The translations under genes and the position numbers were made by a program. The notes under the pieces were generated by a model, which worked only from the letters and a program-made list of their open reading frames with translations, did no database searches and was not told the origin of the DNA. Positions 50,647 to 58,793 of a DNA stretch of 64,000 bases are shown one piece after another (the first letter of the stretch is position 1; each line of letters starts with the position of its first letter). The stretch lies in contig JBMNQC010000007.1 of the NCBI GenBank assembly GCA_050943935.1, positions 81,092 through 145,091 of the forward strand, in the 5' to 3' direction. Source of the stretch: Heteroscillospira sp050943935 (GTDB lineage Bacteria > Bacillota > Clostridia > Oscillospirales > Oscillospiraceae).

Positions 50647-51644
50647 TTGCCTGCCTTCCAGTTTTCTATGAAATTGGGGTCAAATTCCGTCAGTATTTCC
50701 CTCAGCTCGTCCGTCCAGTGCATATATTCCGGTGAGGAAATCTGCTTTCTGTCATACAGACGCGTTTTAAGATAGAGAAGATACCTTTCGGCCTGCGTGA
50801 GCGAGCGCCCCCTGCGCCTGGCAATACATTGCGTAAAACAAAGCTTCTCCTTCAGCCGGAAGTAGACCACATCCTCCCGCGGCTCCGCATAGTATCTCGG
50901 GATAAGGCCGACGCCCGCTCCGGTATGTATCATCTCGTTTACAACCAAAATATTGTCAGAAGCAAAGGCTATTGTTAGCTCCAGCCCTTTTTCCTCGATT
51001 ATCTGAGTAAAAATTTTCCCCAGCGTGGAATTTTTTCCGGACATGACAAACGGACTGTCCACAAAATCCTCTATGCCCATTCGCATTGCCGTATCCGCGT
51101 TTTTAGACCCCAAATGTGCCAAATGGTGAAAAACAGGCACGCTGAGCACGATCTCCTCATCGTAAAACGGCAGGATGTGCAGATTCCTGTGTTCGCTTGT
51201 AGCTGTGGTCAAAATAAGGTCAAGCTCGTCGGCATAGAGCTTTTGCCACAGCGAGCTGGCGTAGCCCTCAAACATGTTCAGCTCAACATCGGGAAAGCGC
51301 TTGAGCAAATGGGGATAGGCCATAGCCATAGCCTGCGCGCCCCGGTGCGGAGTTACACCTATGCGAATGGTCTGCTTGTTGTTGCTTTTTAGGGCAAGTA
51401 TGGCGTTCTGGGTGTGCATATGTGTTTCAAAGATCTGACGCGCCGCATTGATTACTATGTTCCCGGCCTCCGTGGGGTACATACGCCGCTTTTCCCGGTA
51501 GAACAGCGGAAGTCCGTACGCATGCTCAGCCTCATTCAGAAATTTGCTGAGAGCAGGCTGCGATATGCCCAGTTTCTGCGAGGCCGCCGACAAATTTCCG
51601 GTCTCGGCAATAGCTATAAAATATGGAAGCTGTTTTGTATTCAT
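50643..51644 (-). CDS. LysR family transcriptional regulator (first of a pair)
   Basis: 333 residues. N-terminal helix-turn-helix: YFIAIAETGNLSAASQKLGISQPALSKFLNEAEHAYGLPLFYR. Effector domain: IRIGVTPHRGAQAMAMAYPHL, then VGLIPRYYAEP. A C-terminal extension of about 35 residues after the usual LysR end is rich in charged residues (RGRSLTQAERYLLYLKTRLY). The ribosome binding site AAGGAG is farther from the ATG than usual (about 15 bases). It is transcribed away from the TTT3 operon across a 334-base AT-rich gap. Confidence 0.88.
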   Translation of the reverse strand: MNTKQLPYFIAIAETGNLSAASQKLGISQPALSKFLNEAEHAYGLPLFYREKRRMYPTEAGNIVINAARQIFETHMHTQNAILALKSNNKQTIRIGVTPHRGAQAMAMAYPHLLKRFPDVELNMFEGYASSLWQKLYADELDLILTTATSEHRNLHILPFYDEEIVLSVPVFHHLAHLGSKNADTAMRMGIEDFVDSPFVMSGKNSTLGKIFTQIIEEKGLELTIAFASDNILVVNEMIHTGAGVGLIPRYYAEPREDVVYFRLKEKLCFTQCIARRRGRSLTQAERYLLYLKTRLYDRKQISSPEYMHWTDELREILTEFDPNFIENWKAGK

Positions 51645-51744
51645 GTTATAAATTCGTTTTCTCCTTTTGTACGCTTACAATATAAAATGGTAGACTTATG
51701 TCGTTTTATATATATTTTAATGCACAATAGTTATAATTCTTCAG

Positions 51745-51782
51745 ATAATTATATAACTTTTAGCTATATTTTATATAATTAT
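51745..51782. promoter_or_regulatory. Dyad in the LysR / TTT3 intergenic region
   Basis: ATAATTATAT and its exact reverse complement ATATAATTAT, 18 bases apart, in the middle of the divergent control region. Candidate regulator-binding site. The surrounding gap is strongly AT-rich, so chance is possible. Confidence 0.4.
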
Positions 51783-51891
51783 TTGCAGATTGTCAATACC
51801 GCAGATAAGGGATATTATTTAGATAATATATGAAATTACATGGCGATTAAGGAGAAAAATTTATTTTAATTGTCGGTTTGTGCGCAGCTTG

Positions 51892-51921
51892 CGGACAGGG
51901 GCACAGTTTTGAAAATATAAT
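51892..51921 (+). promoter_or_regulatory. Candidate promoter of the TTT3 operon
   Basis: CGGACA (51892-51897), 18-base spacer, TATAAT (51916-51921), 58 bases upstream of the tctC start. The -35 box is weak, as expected for an activator-dependent promoter. Confidence 0.5.
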
Positions 51922-51978
51922 TTTTCGAACTTATTTAAGTGTAAATTTCATAATAAATTTGATAGGGAGAGAACTGAA

Positions 51979-53025
51979 ATGAAAAAGACCTTAGCTTTGA
52001 TTCTTGCTCTTACAATGATTTTTGGTATGCTCGCCGGCTGCGGCGGAGAGACGGCGCCCGAGTCCACGGCTCCGGAATCCTCCGCCCCCGAGTCCAGCAC
52101 CCCTGACAGCAGCGCTCCCGAGGCAAGCTGGCCCAAGGGCGCCGTGACCATTCACGCCGCCAGCAAAGCCGGCGGTTCCACCGATATGCACACCCGCTTC
52201 ATCGCAAACGCCTGGGGCCCCGCCATTGATGAAAACGTTGTGGTGCAGAACTACGACTCCAGCGCGGTTGCCTTCAGCAGCGTAGCCGCCATGGCCCCCG
52301 ACGGAGCCAACCTGCTCTGCATGCACACCGGCATCGTTGATGCATACCTGACCGGCGCCACCGATGTCAGCCCCATTGACGATCTGGAGATTGTTGCTGT
52401 TATGCAGGACTTCGGTATCCAGGCTTTTATCGCCGCTCCCGACGCGCCCTATAACGATTTCAAGGAAATGATCGACTACGCTAAGGAACATCCCGGCGAG
52501 CTCAGCTGCGCAATCGCCACCAAGAACGCCACTCACTTCATGTGGGGTTCCATCGCCCAGCAGCTCGGCGTTGAATTCCGTATGGTCGAGGCCGCCAACG
52601 AGACCGAAAAGCTCACCAACGTAGCCGGCGGCTTCATCAGCCTGGGCAACTGCTCCGCCGCCAACGGCAAAAACTATGAGGCCGACGGCAAGGTCAAGGT
52701 TCTCGGACTGGCCGTGAACTCCGACGATGTGGACACCTCCGCTTATCCCGAGTACAAGACCCTCAGCCAGCAGGGCGTTGATTACTTCATGAACAGCTAC
52801 ATATTCCTCTTTGCCCCCGCCGGAACCGACGAGGCCACTCTGCAGGCTATGAACGCTTCTCTGGAGAAGGTTCTCGACGACGCCTCCTACCAGGAGGGTA
52901 TGCAGAACATGGGCTGCACCCCCGGCTGGATGAACCTTGAGGACTCCAGAGCATTCCTCGCCTCTCTCTACGAGTCTGAGAAGTCCGTTGCCGACAGCCT
53001 CGGCATACTGGCAGAAAACCGCTAA
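51979..53025 (+). CDS. tctC: TctC-type solute-binding lipoprotein (TTT3)
   Basis: 348 residues, ATG with GGGAGAG upstream. The signal peptide ends at LAGC, then a repetitive APEST/APESS/TPDSS linker (about residues 24-48), then the Bug-type fold starting VTIHAASKAGGSTDMHTRF. It binds the transported carboxylate outside the membrane. Only distantly similar to the TTT1 and TTT2 binding proteins in the core but with the same linker style. A hairpin separates it from tctB. Confidence 0.92.
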   Translation: MKKTLALILALTMIFGMLAGCGGETAPESTAPESSAPESSTPDSSAPEASWPKGAVTIHAASKAGGSTDMHTRFIANAWGPAIDENVVVQNYDSSAVAFSSVAAMAPDGANLLCMHTGIVDAYLTGATDVSPIDDLEIVAVMQDFGIQAFIAAPDAPYNDFKEMIDYAKEHPGELSCAIATKNATHFMWGSIAQQLGVEFRMVEAANETEKLTNVAGGFISLGNCSAANGKNYEADGKVKVLGLAVNSDDVDTSAYPEYKTLSQQGVDYFMNSYIFLFAPAGTDEATLQAMNASLEKVLDDASYQEGMQNMGCTPGWMNLEDSRAFLASLYESEKSVADSLGILAENR

Positions 53026-53037
53026 TTTAATAGTTAT

Positions 53038-53069
53038 AAAAGGAAGCTGCCATGCGGCGGCTTCCTTTT
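53038..53069 (+). terminator. Attenuator-like hairpin between tctC and tctB (TTT3)
   Basis: GGAAGC-T-GCC / GGC-G-GCTTCC around ATGC, preceded by AAAA and followed by TTTTC. Confidence 0.75.
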
Positions 53070-53108
53070 CAATAAAGGCCAAACTTTTATACAAGAGTGG
53101 AGAAAACT

Positions 53109-53594
53109 ATGAAATTAAACAGAACACAGGTCGTTGGCATTATTTTTATGGCCATAGCCGTTTTTTTCGCTTCACAGACCCCTCAAATCCAGGTCGGCGA
53201 AGGACTTTTTGAGCCTGGTGCACGGATCTTCCCATATATAGCCGAGGGAATAATCTTCGTCTGCGCGCTGCTGATGACTATCTTCGCACGGGGAAAGCAA
53301 TTTGACGCGAACGCCAAGGAGAGCAAGCCTTATCTGGACAAAGCGGGCTGGAAACGGCTGGGGCTTGCAGCCGTGCTCATGGCAGCTTATGCTGTTTTGC
53401 TGAGCCTGCTCGGCTTCCTTATCTCTACGCCCATTGCAACGCTGGCGTTTATATTTGTACTCAGCAGCGGAGAGAAGGTCAATAAGGCGGCAGCCGTCAT
53501 AATCGCGCTGGCCCTCACCGCCGGAATCTATATGCTGTTTACAAACCTGTTCAGTATACCTCTGCCTTCGGGCATGATTTTCAAGCTGTTCTGA
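53109..53594 (+). CDS. tctB: TctB-type small membrane subunit (TTT3)
   Basis: 161 residues from ATG 53109, with GGAGA 5 bases upstream. Four membrane helices: about 7-25 (VVGIIFMAIAVFFASQT), 42-60 (YIAEGIIFVCALLMTIFA), 82-110 and 118-150. Typical TctB length. The tctA start follows 13 bases after the stop. Confidence 0.85.
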   Translation: MKLNRTQVVGIIFMAIAVFFASQTPQIQVGEGLFEPGARIFPYIAEGIIFVCALLMTIFARGKQFDANAKESKPYLDKAGWKRLGLAAVLMAAYAVLLSLLGFLISTPIATLAFIFVLSSGEKVNKAAAVIIALALTAGIYMLFTNLFSIPLPSGMIFKLF

Positions 53595-53607
53595 GGGGGA
53601 AAAGTTT

Positions 53608-55098
53608 ATGAGCTTGTTTTTAAATTCTCTGCTGGAGTGCTTTGAGCCGCTTAATTTCATCCTTATGGCGCTCTGTGCGGTAATCGGAATAATTTTCGGC
53701 GCAATTCCCGGTCTCTCCGGCGGCATGGGTATGACGCTTATTCTGCCGCTGACCTTTGGAATGGCCATGCACAGCGGCTTCAGTATGCTTTTGGGTATGT
53801 ATGTCGGCGGAATTTCCGGCTCGTTCATCGCGGCGGTGCTGGTGGGCATCCCCGGCTCCGCGTCCTCAATAGCAACCTGCTACGACGGATATCCCATGAG
53901 CCAGAAGGGCCAGACCTCAAAAGCCCTGGCCATAGGCATACTTGGTTCTTTTATCGGCACATTTTTCTCGGTCATAATCGCGGTACTGCTCTCCGGCCCC
54001 ATTGCGGACCTGGCGCTCAAGCTCGGCCCCTGGGAGCTGTTCAGCCTGTGCTTCTGCGCAATAACCCTGGTTGCCTCCCTCTCCAAGGGCAACGCCATAA
54101 AGGGGCTTCTGGCCGCAGGCGTGGGCCTGCTGGCCGCCTGCGTGGGTATGGATCCCGTCACAGCCAGCATGCGCTTCACCTTCGGCTCGGTATACGTACA
54201 GGGCGGCATAAACATGGTCGCGGCCATGCTCGGTATATACGCCCTGCTCCAGATAGCCGCGGATTTTGCCAAAGGCAACCAGAAGCTGCCCGATGTCAAG
54301 GCGGCGAACCTGAAAGGCATAGGCGTCACTCTCAGAGACTTTACCGAAAACATAAAAACTATACTTATGTCCTTCTTCCTGGGCGTATGGATAGGCTTTT
54401 TGCCCGGCATGGGCTCCAGCCTGGCAAACCTGGTGGCCTATGCCCAGTGCAAATCCTCCAGCCGCAATCCGGAAGAATTCGGCACCGGCTGCTCCGCCGG
54501 TATATTCGCCTCCGAGGTGTCCAACAACGCGGCCATAGGCGGCGCGCTTATACCCATGATGAGCCTCGGCATCCCCGGAGACGCGCCCACGGCGCTGCTG
54601 CTGTCCGGCCTTATAGTACACGGCCTGCAGCCCGGCCCGCTGCTCATATCCACGAATCCGGAATTTGTCTACTTCGTATTCACATGTGTCCTTCTGGCCG
54701 CAATTTTCGTCATGGTTGTGGAGCTGTCCACCAAGCGCTGGTTCCCTTATCTGCTCAAGATACCATATCACTATCTGTACGGAGCCATACTTGTAATGTG
54801 CTATGTGGGCGCCTATACCGCTACCTCCTCCATGTTCAACGTGTTTATGATGGTACTGTTCCTTGGAGTGGGCATCCTGTTCCAAATGGCGGACATTCCC
54901 AGCAGCCCCATGATACTGGCATTTATTCTGGCGCACAATCTCGAATCCTATTTCCGCAAGGGTTTCAGCTATACCGACCAGGGCGCGCTGCCGTTCATTA
55001 CACGCCCTGTTTCCCTGGCTTTCCTGCTGATCGCGGCGTTCAGCGTGTTCTGGCCCGTGATAAAAACACACTTTTCCAAAAGCAGAACGGCAGTTTGA
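53608..55098 (+). CDS. tctA: TctA-type large permease subunit (TTT3)
   Basis: 496 residues, about 11-12 membrane helices. Signatures: GIIFGAIPGLSGGMGMTLIL and GVWIGFLPGMGSSLANLVAY, with GGISGSFIAAVLVGIPGSASSIATCYDGYP and ASEVSNNAAIGGALIPMMSLGIPGDAPTALLLSGL. It is followed within 20 bases by two alpha/beta hydrolase genes, so the imported compound may be an ester or amide that is hydrolysed inside the cell; that link is inference. Confidence 0.95.
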   Translation: MSLFLNSLLECFEPLNFILMALCAVIGIIFGAIPGLSGGMGMTLILPLTFGMAMHSGFSMLLGMYVGGISGSFIAAVLVGIPGSASSIATCYDGYPMSQKGQTSKALAIGILGSFIGTFFSVIIAVLLSGPIADLALKLGPWELFSLCFCAITLVASLSKGNAIKGLLAAGVGLLAACVGMDPVTASMRFTFGSVYVQGGINMVAAMLGIYALLQIAADFAKGNQKLPDVKAANLKGIGVTLRDFTENIKTILMSFFLGVWIGFLPGMGSSLANLVAYAQCKSSSRNPEEFGTGCSAGIFASEVSNNAAIGGALIPMMSLGIPGDAPTALLLSGLIVHGLQPGPLLISTNPEFVYFVFTCVLLAAIFVMVVELSTKRWFPYLLKIPYHYLYGAILVMCYVGAYTATSSMFNVFMMVLFLGVGILFQMADIPSSPMILAFILAHNLESYFRKGFSYTDQGALPFITRPVSLAFLLIAAFSVFWPVIKTHFSKSRTAV

Positions 55099-55118
55099 TG
55101 TAAAAAGGAGATATCCAA

Positions 55119-56048
55119 ATGGCATTGACCATAGACGAAAAGAAGCACTACGAGGATGTGATAGCCCGCACAGGCACGCTTCGCAGTTCGTTTAAATCCC
55201 GAACCATACCGGAGTGGTACACAGACTATCTCAAAAAGGTACAGAGCGAGGAAATTTATGTGCCCACCGAATACGGCGACGTGCGGTGTGTGGTTACCAG
55301 AGCTCTGGACAAGCAGAAAAATTGCCCCCTGCACATCAATATGCACGGCGGCGGATTCTACTTCCCCCAGAACGGGGACGACGATATGTACTGCGCCCAT
55401 CTGGCCGCCGAGATTCACGGAGTTGTTGTGGATATAGACTACGCCCTCTCCCAGGACAAACCCTTTCCCGCGGCATTCGAGCAGTGTTATGCCGTCTGCG
55501 GCTGGGCCTTCGGCAAGGCGGTCGAGTGGGGCTGCGACGCAAGCCGCGTCAGCATAGGCGGCCACAGCGCCGGCGGAAACCTGACCGCAGCCATCACCCT
55601 CCGCGCCGGATGCAGCGGAGACTATAAGTTCTGTCTCCAGGTAGTGGATTTTGCCGCGCTGAATATGGATAAGCAGCCCGTGGACGACGCCGCGGCCGAT
55701 GCCATGACCATCTCGGCAGAGCGTTCCAACGCGTTCTTCTCTCTTTACACCGACGGAGACGACAACCTGACAAATTCGCCCTGTGTGTCGCCCATTAAGG
55801 CCACGGATGAGATGCTGAAAAAAGCGCCCCCAACGCTTATAATTTCCGCCGGTAAATGCGGGTTCCGCTTCGACAACGAATCCCTGGGCCTGCGCCTGGC
55901 CGCGCTGGGCGTGGAAGTCACCATGCGCCGCTTTGTGAACAGCCGCCACGGCTTCACCGTCCGCCTGGTGGACGAGTGGGAGGCCGCGCAGCAGCTTGTT
56001 ATCGACACCATAAACAGGATCCCGGCGCAGACGGAAGGGGAGGTGTGA
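55119..56048 (+). CDS. HSL-type alpha/beta hydrolase (first of tandem pair)
   Basis: 309 residues, ATG after AAAAGGAG. Oxyanion-hole motif HINMHGGGFYF, nucleophile elbow GGHSAGGNL with the catalytic Ser, late catalytic His in NSRHGFTV, and an Asp around CGFRFDNESLG. This is the hormone-sensitive-lipase-like esterase branch. No signal peptide, so it is cytoplasmic. It is paralogous to the next gene, which starts 2 bases after its stop, and is co-transcribed with the TTT3 transporter. Confidence 0.9.
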   Translation: MALTIDEKKHYEDVIARTGTLRSSFKSRTIPEWYTDYLKKVQSEEIYVPTEYGDVRCVVTRALDKQKNCPLHINMHGGGFYFPQNGDDDMYCAHLAAEIHGVVVDIDYALSQDKPFPAAFEQCYAVCGWAFGKAVEWGCDASRVSIGGHSAGGNLTAAITLRAGCSGDYKFCLQVVDFAALNMDKQPVDDAAADAMTISAERSNAFFSLYTDGDDNLTNSPCVSPIKATDEMLKKAPPTLIISAGKCGFRFDNESLGLRLAALGVEVTMRRFVNSRHGFTVRLVDEWEAAQQLVIDTINRIPAQTEGEV

Positions 56049-56050
56049 GC

Positions 56051-56968
56051 ATGGCACTTACACAGGAAAGACGGCAGGAGCTTCTGGACTATCTGAGCAC
56101 CAGCCGCAACGAGACTATGACCGCCAATCTGAGCTACGGCCCGGAGCAGCGCGCCTATCTTGAGCTGGCGGATATGACTGAGGCAGAGCGCAAAGCGGTC
56201 TGCGGCTTTGAATACAAATGCTATGTATTCAGGGCAAAAAACCGCACGGAGAATTGCCCCGTACATATCAACATACACGGCGGCGGATTTTATTACGGCC
56301 ACAAGGAAAACGACGCCATGTATTCGGCCTATATCGCGGATAAAATACGCGGCATAGTGGTGGATATAGACTACAAAACCAGCGCCGACGGCGCCGCCTG
56401 GCCCGTACCCATGGAGCAGTGCTACGACGCTGCAAAATGGGTGTTTGCCAGCTGTGCCCAATGGGGCGCGGACGAAAAGCGCGTGAGCATAGGCGGCTAC
56501 AGCGCAGGCTCCACCCTGTCCGCCGCCGTGGCGCTGAAGGCCGGGGTCACAAAGGAATTCCGTTTCTGCCTCGCCGTGCTTGGATACGGAGTTACGGATT
56601 CCGTCACCGAGCCCCAGTATAAGCTCCACGGATATCTCAGCCACATGATGCCCGTCAGACGCATGAACGCGTTTACGGAGCTTCTCACAGACGGAGATAA
56701 GGCCCTGGCAGCAGATCCCTATCTCTCCCCCCTGTACGCCCCGGATGAGATGCTGGCCGCCATGCCGCGCACGCTGGTCATAAGCGCCGGCGAGTGCGAC
56801 CTCCGCTTTGAGGACGAGCGCCTTGGCGCACGCCTGACAGCTCTGGGCGTGGAGGTTACCATGCGCCGCTTTATCGGCGCGCGTCACGGATTCATCCCCC
56901 ACTTCATGGCATATTGGCAGGAAGGTACGCAGCTTATAATTGAAATGCTGAACAGCGCGTCCCTTTAA
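56051..56968 (+). CDS. HSL-type alpha/beta hydrolase (second of tandem pair)
   Basis: 305 residues from ATG 56051, with GGGGAGG upstream; a longer frame into the previous gene is not used. Oxyanion hole INIHGGGFYYG, nucleophile elbow GGYSAGSTL, acid in AGECDLRFEDERLG and His in GARHGFIP. It keeps the full triad but differs from its neighbour around the elbow (GYSAGS versus GHSAGG), so the two copies have diverged, perhaps to act on different esters. Last gene of the TTT3 operon. Confidence 0.9.
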   Translation: MALTQERRQELLDYLSTSRNETMTANLSYGPEQRAYLELADMTEAERKAVCGFEYKCYVFRAKNRTENCPVHINIHGGGFYYGHKENDAMYSAYIADKIRGIVVDIDYKTSADGAAWPVPMEQCYDAAKWVFASCAQWGADEKRVSIGGYSAGSTLSAAVALKAGVTKEFRFCLAVLGYGVTDSVTEPQYKLHGYLSHMMPVRRMNAFTELLTDGDKALAADPYLSPLYAPDEMLAAMPRTLVISAGECDLRFEDERLGARLTALGVEVTMRRFIGARHGFIPHFMAYWQEGTQLIIEMLNSASL

Positions 56969-56993
56969 GGCGCATCAGCTCTGGAACACCATC

Positions 56994-57035
56994 AAACTAT
57001 CCCCCTGTATACAAAGGTCATGGGGGATAGTTTTT
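56994..57035 (+). terminator. Terminator of the TTT3 operon
   Basis: AAACTATCCCCC / GGGGGATAGTTT with a 15-base loop, ending in TTTTT. Confidence 0.85.
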
Positions 57036-57125
57036 GCGCAATAGGCCAGGGCGCCTTTTCGTCAGACATAAAGCTCCGCTGAAAAAATATCTGAACACAC
57101 CGTGTTCTGTAAGTCCTGTTACAAT

Positions 57126-57154
57126 AAATCCCCGCACAAATTGTGCGGGGATTT
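57126..57154. terminator. Terminator of the dpaL-ridA operon (minus strand)
   Basis: AAATCCCCGCACAA / TTGTGCGGGGATTT with a single-base loop, 43 bases beyond the ridA stop. Confidence 0.8.
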
Positions 57155-57196
57155 TGCTCTGGGTTCATGTAAAACCCGGAGTATAACGAATTTAAA

Positions 57197-57580
57197 TCAG
57201 TCTTTCAGAATTGCAACAAGCTCTACTTCTGCCAGCACGGACTTTGGCAAGGTCTTTACCGCAACACAGGACCTGGCAGGTTTTCCGGTAAAGTATTTCT
57301 CATAAACAGAGTTGAAAGCTGCAAAATCGCCCATGTCGCTTAAAAAGCAGGTGGTTTTTATTACGTGCTCAAAATCTGTTCCAGCTTCATTAAGCACAGC
57401 GGACAGATTTTTCATTATACGGGTAGCCTGAGCGGTTATATCACAGCCGTCAATTTCACCGGTGGCGGAGTCAACGGGGATCTGACCGGAGGTAAAGAGC
57501 ATACCGTTAGCCTCAATTGCCTGTGAATAGGGTCCTATAGCCGCGGGAGCTTTGTCGGTGTAGATTTTCTTTATCGCCAT
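57197..57580 (-). CDS. ridA: RidA family enamine/imine deaminase
   Basis: 127 residues, the usual length. Signatures: APAAIGPYSQAIEANGMLFTSGQIPVD, TRIMKNLSAVLNEAG, KTTCFLSDMGDFAAFNSVYEKYF and the C-terminal PARSCVAVKTLPKSVLAEVELVAI with the Arg that binds the substrate carboxylate. RidA hydrolyses reactive 2-aminoacrylate and related imines that PLP enzymes release, exactly the kind of intermediate formed by diaminopropionate ammonia-lyase upstream in the same operon. It starts 2 bases after the M20 gene stop. Confidence 0.95.
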   Translation of the reverse strand: MAIKKIYTDKAPAAIGPYSQAIEANGMLFTSGQIPVDSATGEIDGCDITAQATRIMKNLSAVLNEAGTDFEHVIKTTCFLSDMGDFAAFNSVYEKYFTGKPARSCVAVKTLPKSVLAEVELVAILKD

Positions 57581-57582
57581 GA

Positions 57583-58767
57583 CTAGAAATCCTTATCCAT
57601 CTCGGTGATAGCTGTAGCGTAGATCTTTGCTCTGTCAAACAAAGACTGGACAACAGCGTATTCACGACGGTTGTGGTTATACTCGCCGATAACACCGGCG
57701 GAGCAGATTACCGGCACGCCCGCCATGGAAATGCTGCCCGCGTCGGAGGCTCCGCCAAGCTTTATCTCGCCAAACTGCTCAAAGCCGTTTTCCTCTGCGA
57801 CGCTGTTGAGGTGATTAAAGAAATTGTAGGTTCTGTCGTTTGCAAAGAAGGCGTAGAGCTTTGCAAAATCAACAGTATACTCCGTTGTGGTGCCCTCGAT
57901 ATAGGTGGTGTTCAGGAGCTTCTCCACCTTTGCTAGTAGCTCCTTGCCCAGGTCGGCGGAGAAAATACGCAGATCAATGATGAACTCAGCCAGGTCGGGG
58001 ATAGAAGTCTGATTTTCAGGACAACCTGCGCGGAGCATGGATACGGTTACGGTGGTGCCCTTGTCCAGCTCGGTGAGCTTCATTATTTCGGTGAGCTTCA
58101 GCATGGCCTCGTGCAAAGCATTCTTGCCCTTGGTGAACTCATTACCGGCATGGCCGCCAAGACCATGTACCTTGCCGCGGATGGTGTACTGGGTCTTGCG
58201 TCCCAGACACAGGCAGTTTTCAATGTGACCGGTTTCCATGTTGAAGGCACAGACCGCGCCTTTGGCATGTTCCTGATAATAGAGGTCTGCGTTGTTGCCA
58301 ATGTGGTCGCTTTCCTCCTCACCGGCAAAGATAATTCGAATGGGACGCTCATCATATCCAATGGAATTAAGAGCTTTTACAACATACAGAGCAATGACAA
58401 TGCCACCCTTCATATCGAGAACGCCGGGGCCATAGGCCTTACCGTCAACGATTTTGAAGGGATTAGGGCCGTCAAAGGAGCCACTCATATGTACGGTGTC
58501 AATATGGCCGCCGAAAAGAATGGGCTTGCCGTGGCGGCCTGCACCAAGTACGCCGTCGAGTATTCCGCAGCGATTCTCTGCAACCTCGTGAACAGAGCAG
58601 ACGAAGCCTTCTGCCTCAAACTCGGCCTTTACCCATGCACGGGCTGCCTCAACTTTTTCTTTTTCGCTGTAGTGGCCTTCCAGATTTACAAGAGCAGCCC
58701 ATTTTTCCAGCATTTCATCGTGGTGAGCATCAATGAATGCATTGATTTGATCAAAATACTTATTCAT
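57583..58767 (-). CDS. M20 family metallopeptidase (YgeY/ArgE/CPG2-like)
   Basis: 394 residues, ATG with AAAGGA 8 bases upstream. Zinc ligands in the usual order: GGHIDTVHMSG (His), PGVLDMKGGIVIAL (bridging Asp), FAGEEESDHIG (catalytic and metal Glu), FNMETGHIEN, and KLGGASDAGSISMAG at the end. The lid domain (about 180-290) is present. It cleaves an N-acyl or peptide bond of a small amino-acid derivative. In E. coli a similar gene (ygeY) sits next to ygeX (dpaL), so it may release diaminopropionate from a conjugate; this is inference. Confidence 0.9.
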   Translation of the reverse strand: MNKYFDQINAFIDAHHDEMLEKWAALVNLEGHYSEKEKVEAARAWVKAEFEAEGFVCSVHEVAENRCGILDGVLGAGRHGKPILFGGHIDTVHMSGSFDGPNPFKIVDGKAYGPGVLDMKGGIVIALYVVKALNSIGYDERPIRIIFAGEEESDHIGNNADLYYQEHAKGAVCAFNMETGHIENCLCLGRKTQYTIRGKVHGLGGHAGNEFTKGKNALHEAMLKLTEIMKLTELDKGTTVTVSMLRAGCPENQTSIPDLAEFIIDLRIFSADLGKELLAKVEKLLNTTYIEGTTTEYTVDFAKLYAFFANDRTYNFFNHLNSVAEENGFEQFGEIKLGGASDAGSISMAGVPVICSAGVIGEYNHNRREYAVVQSLFDRAKIYATAITEMDKDF

Positions 58768-58793
58768 GGTAATAATCCTTTCTGATTACTGGC

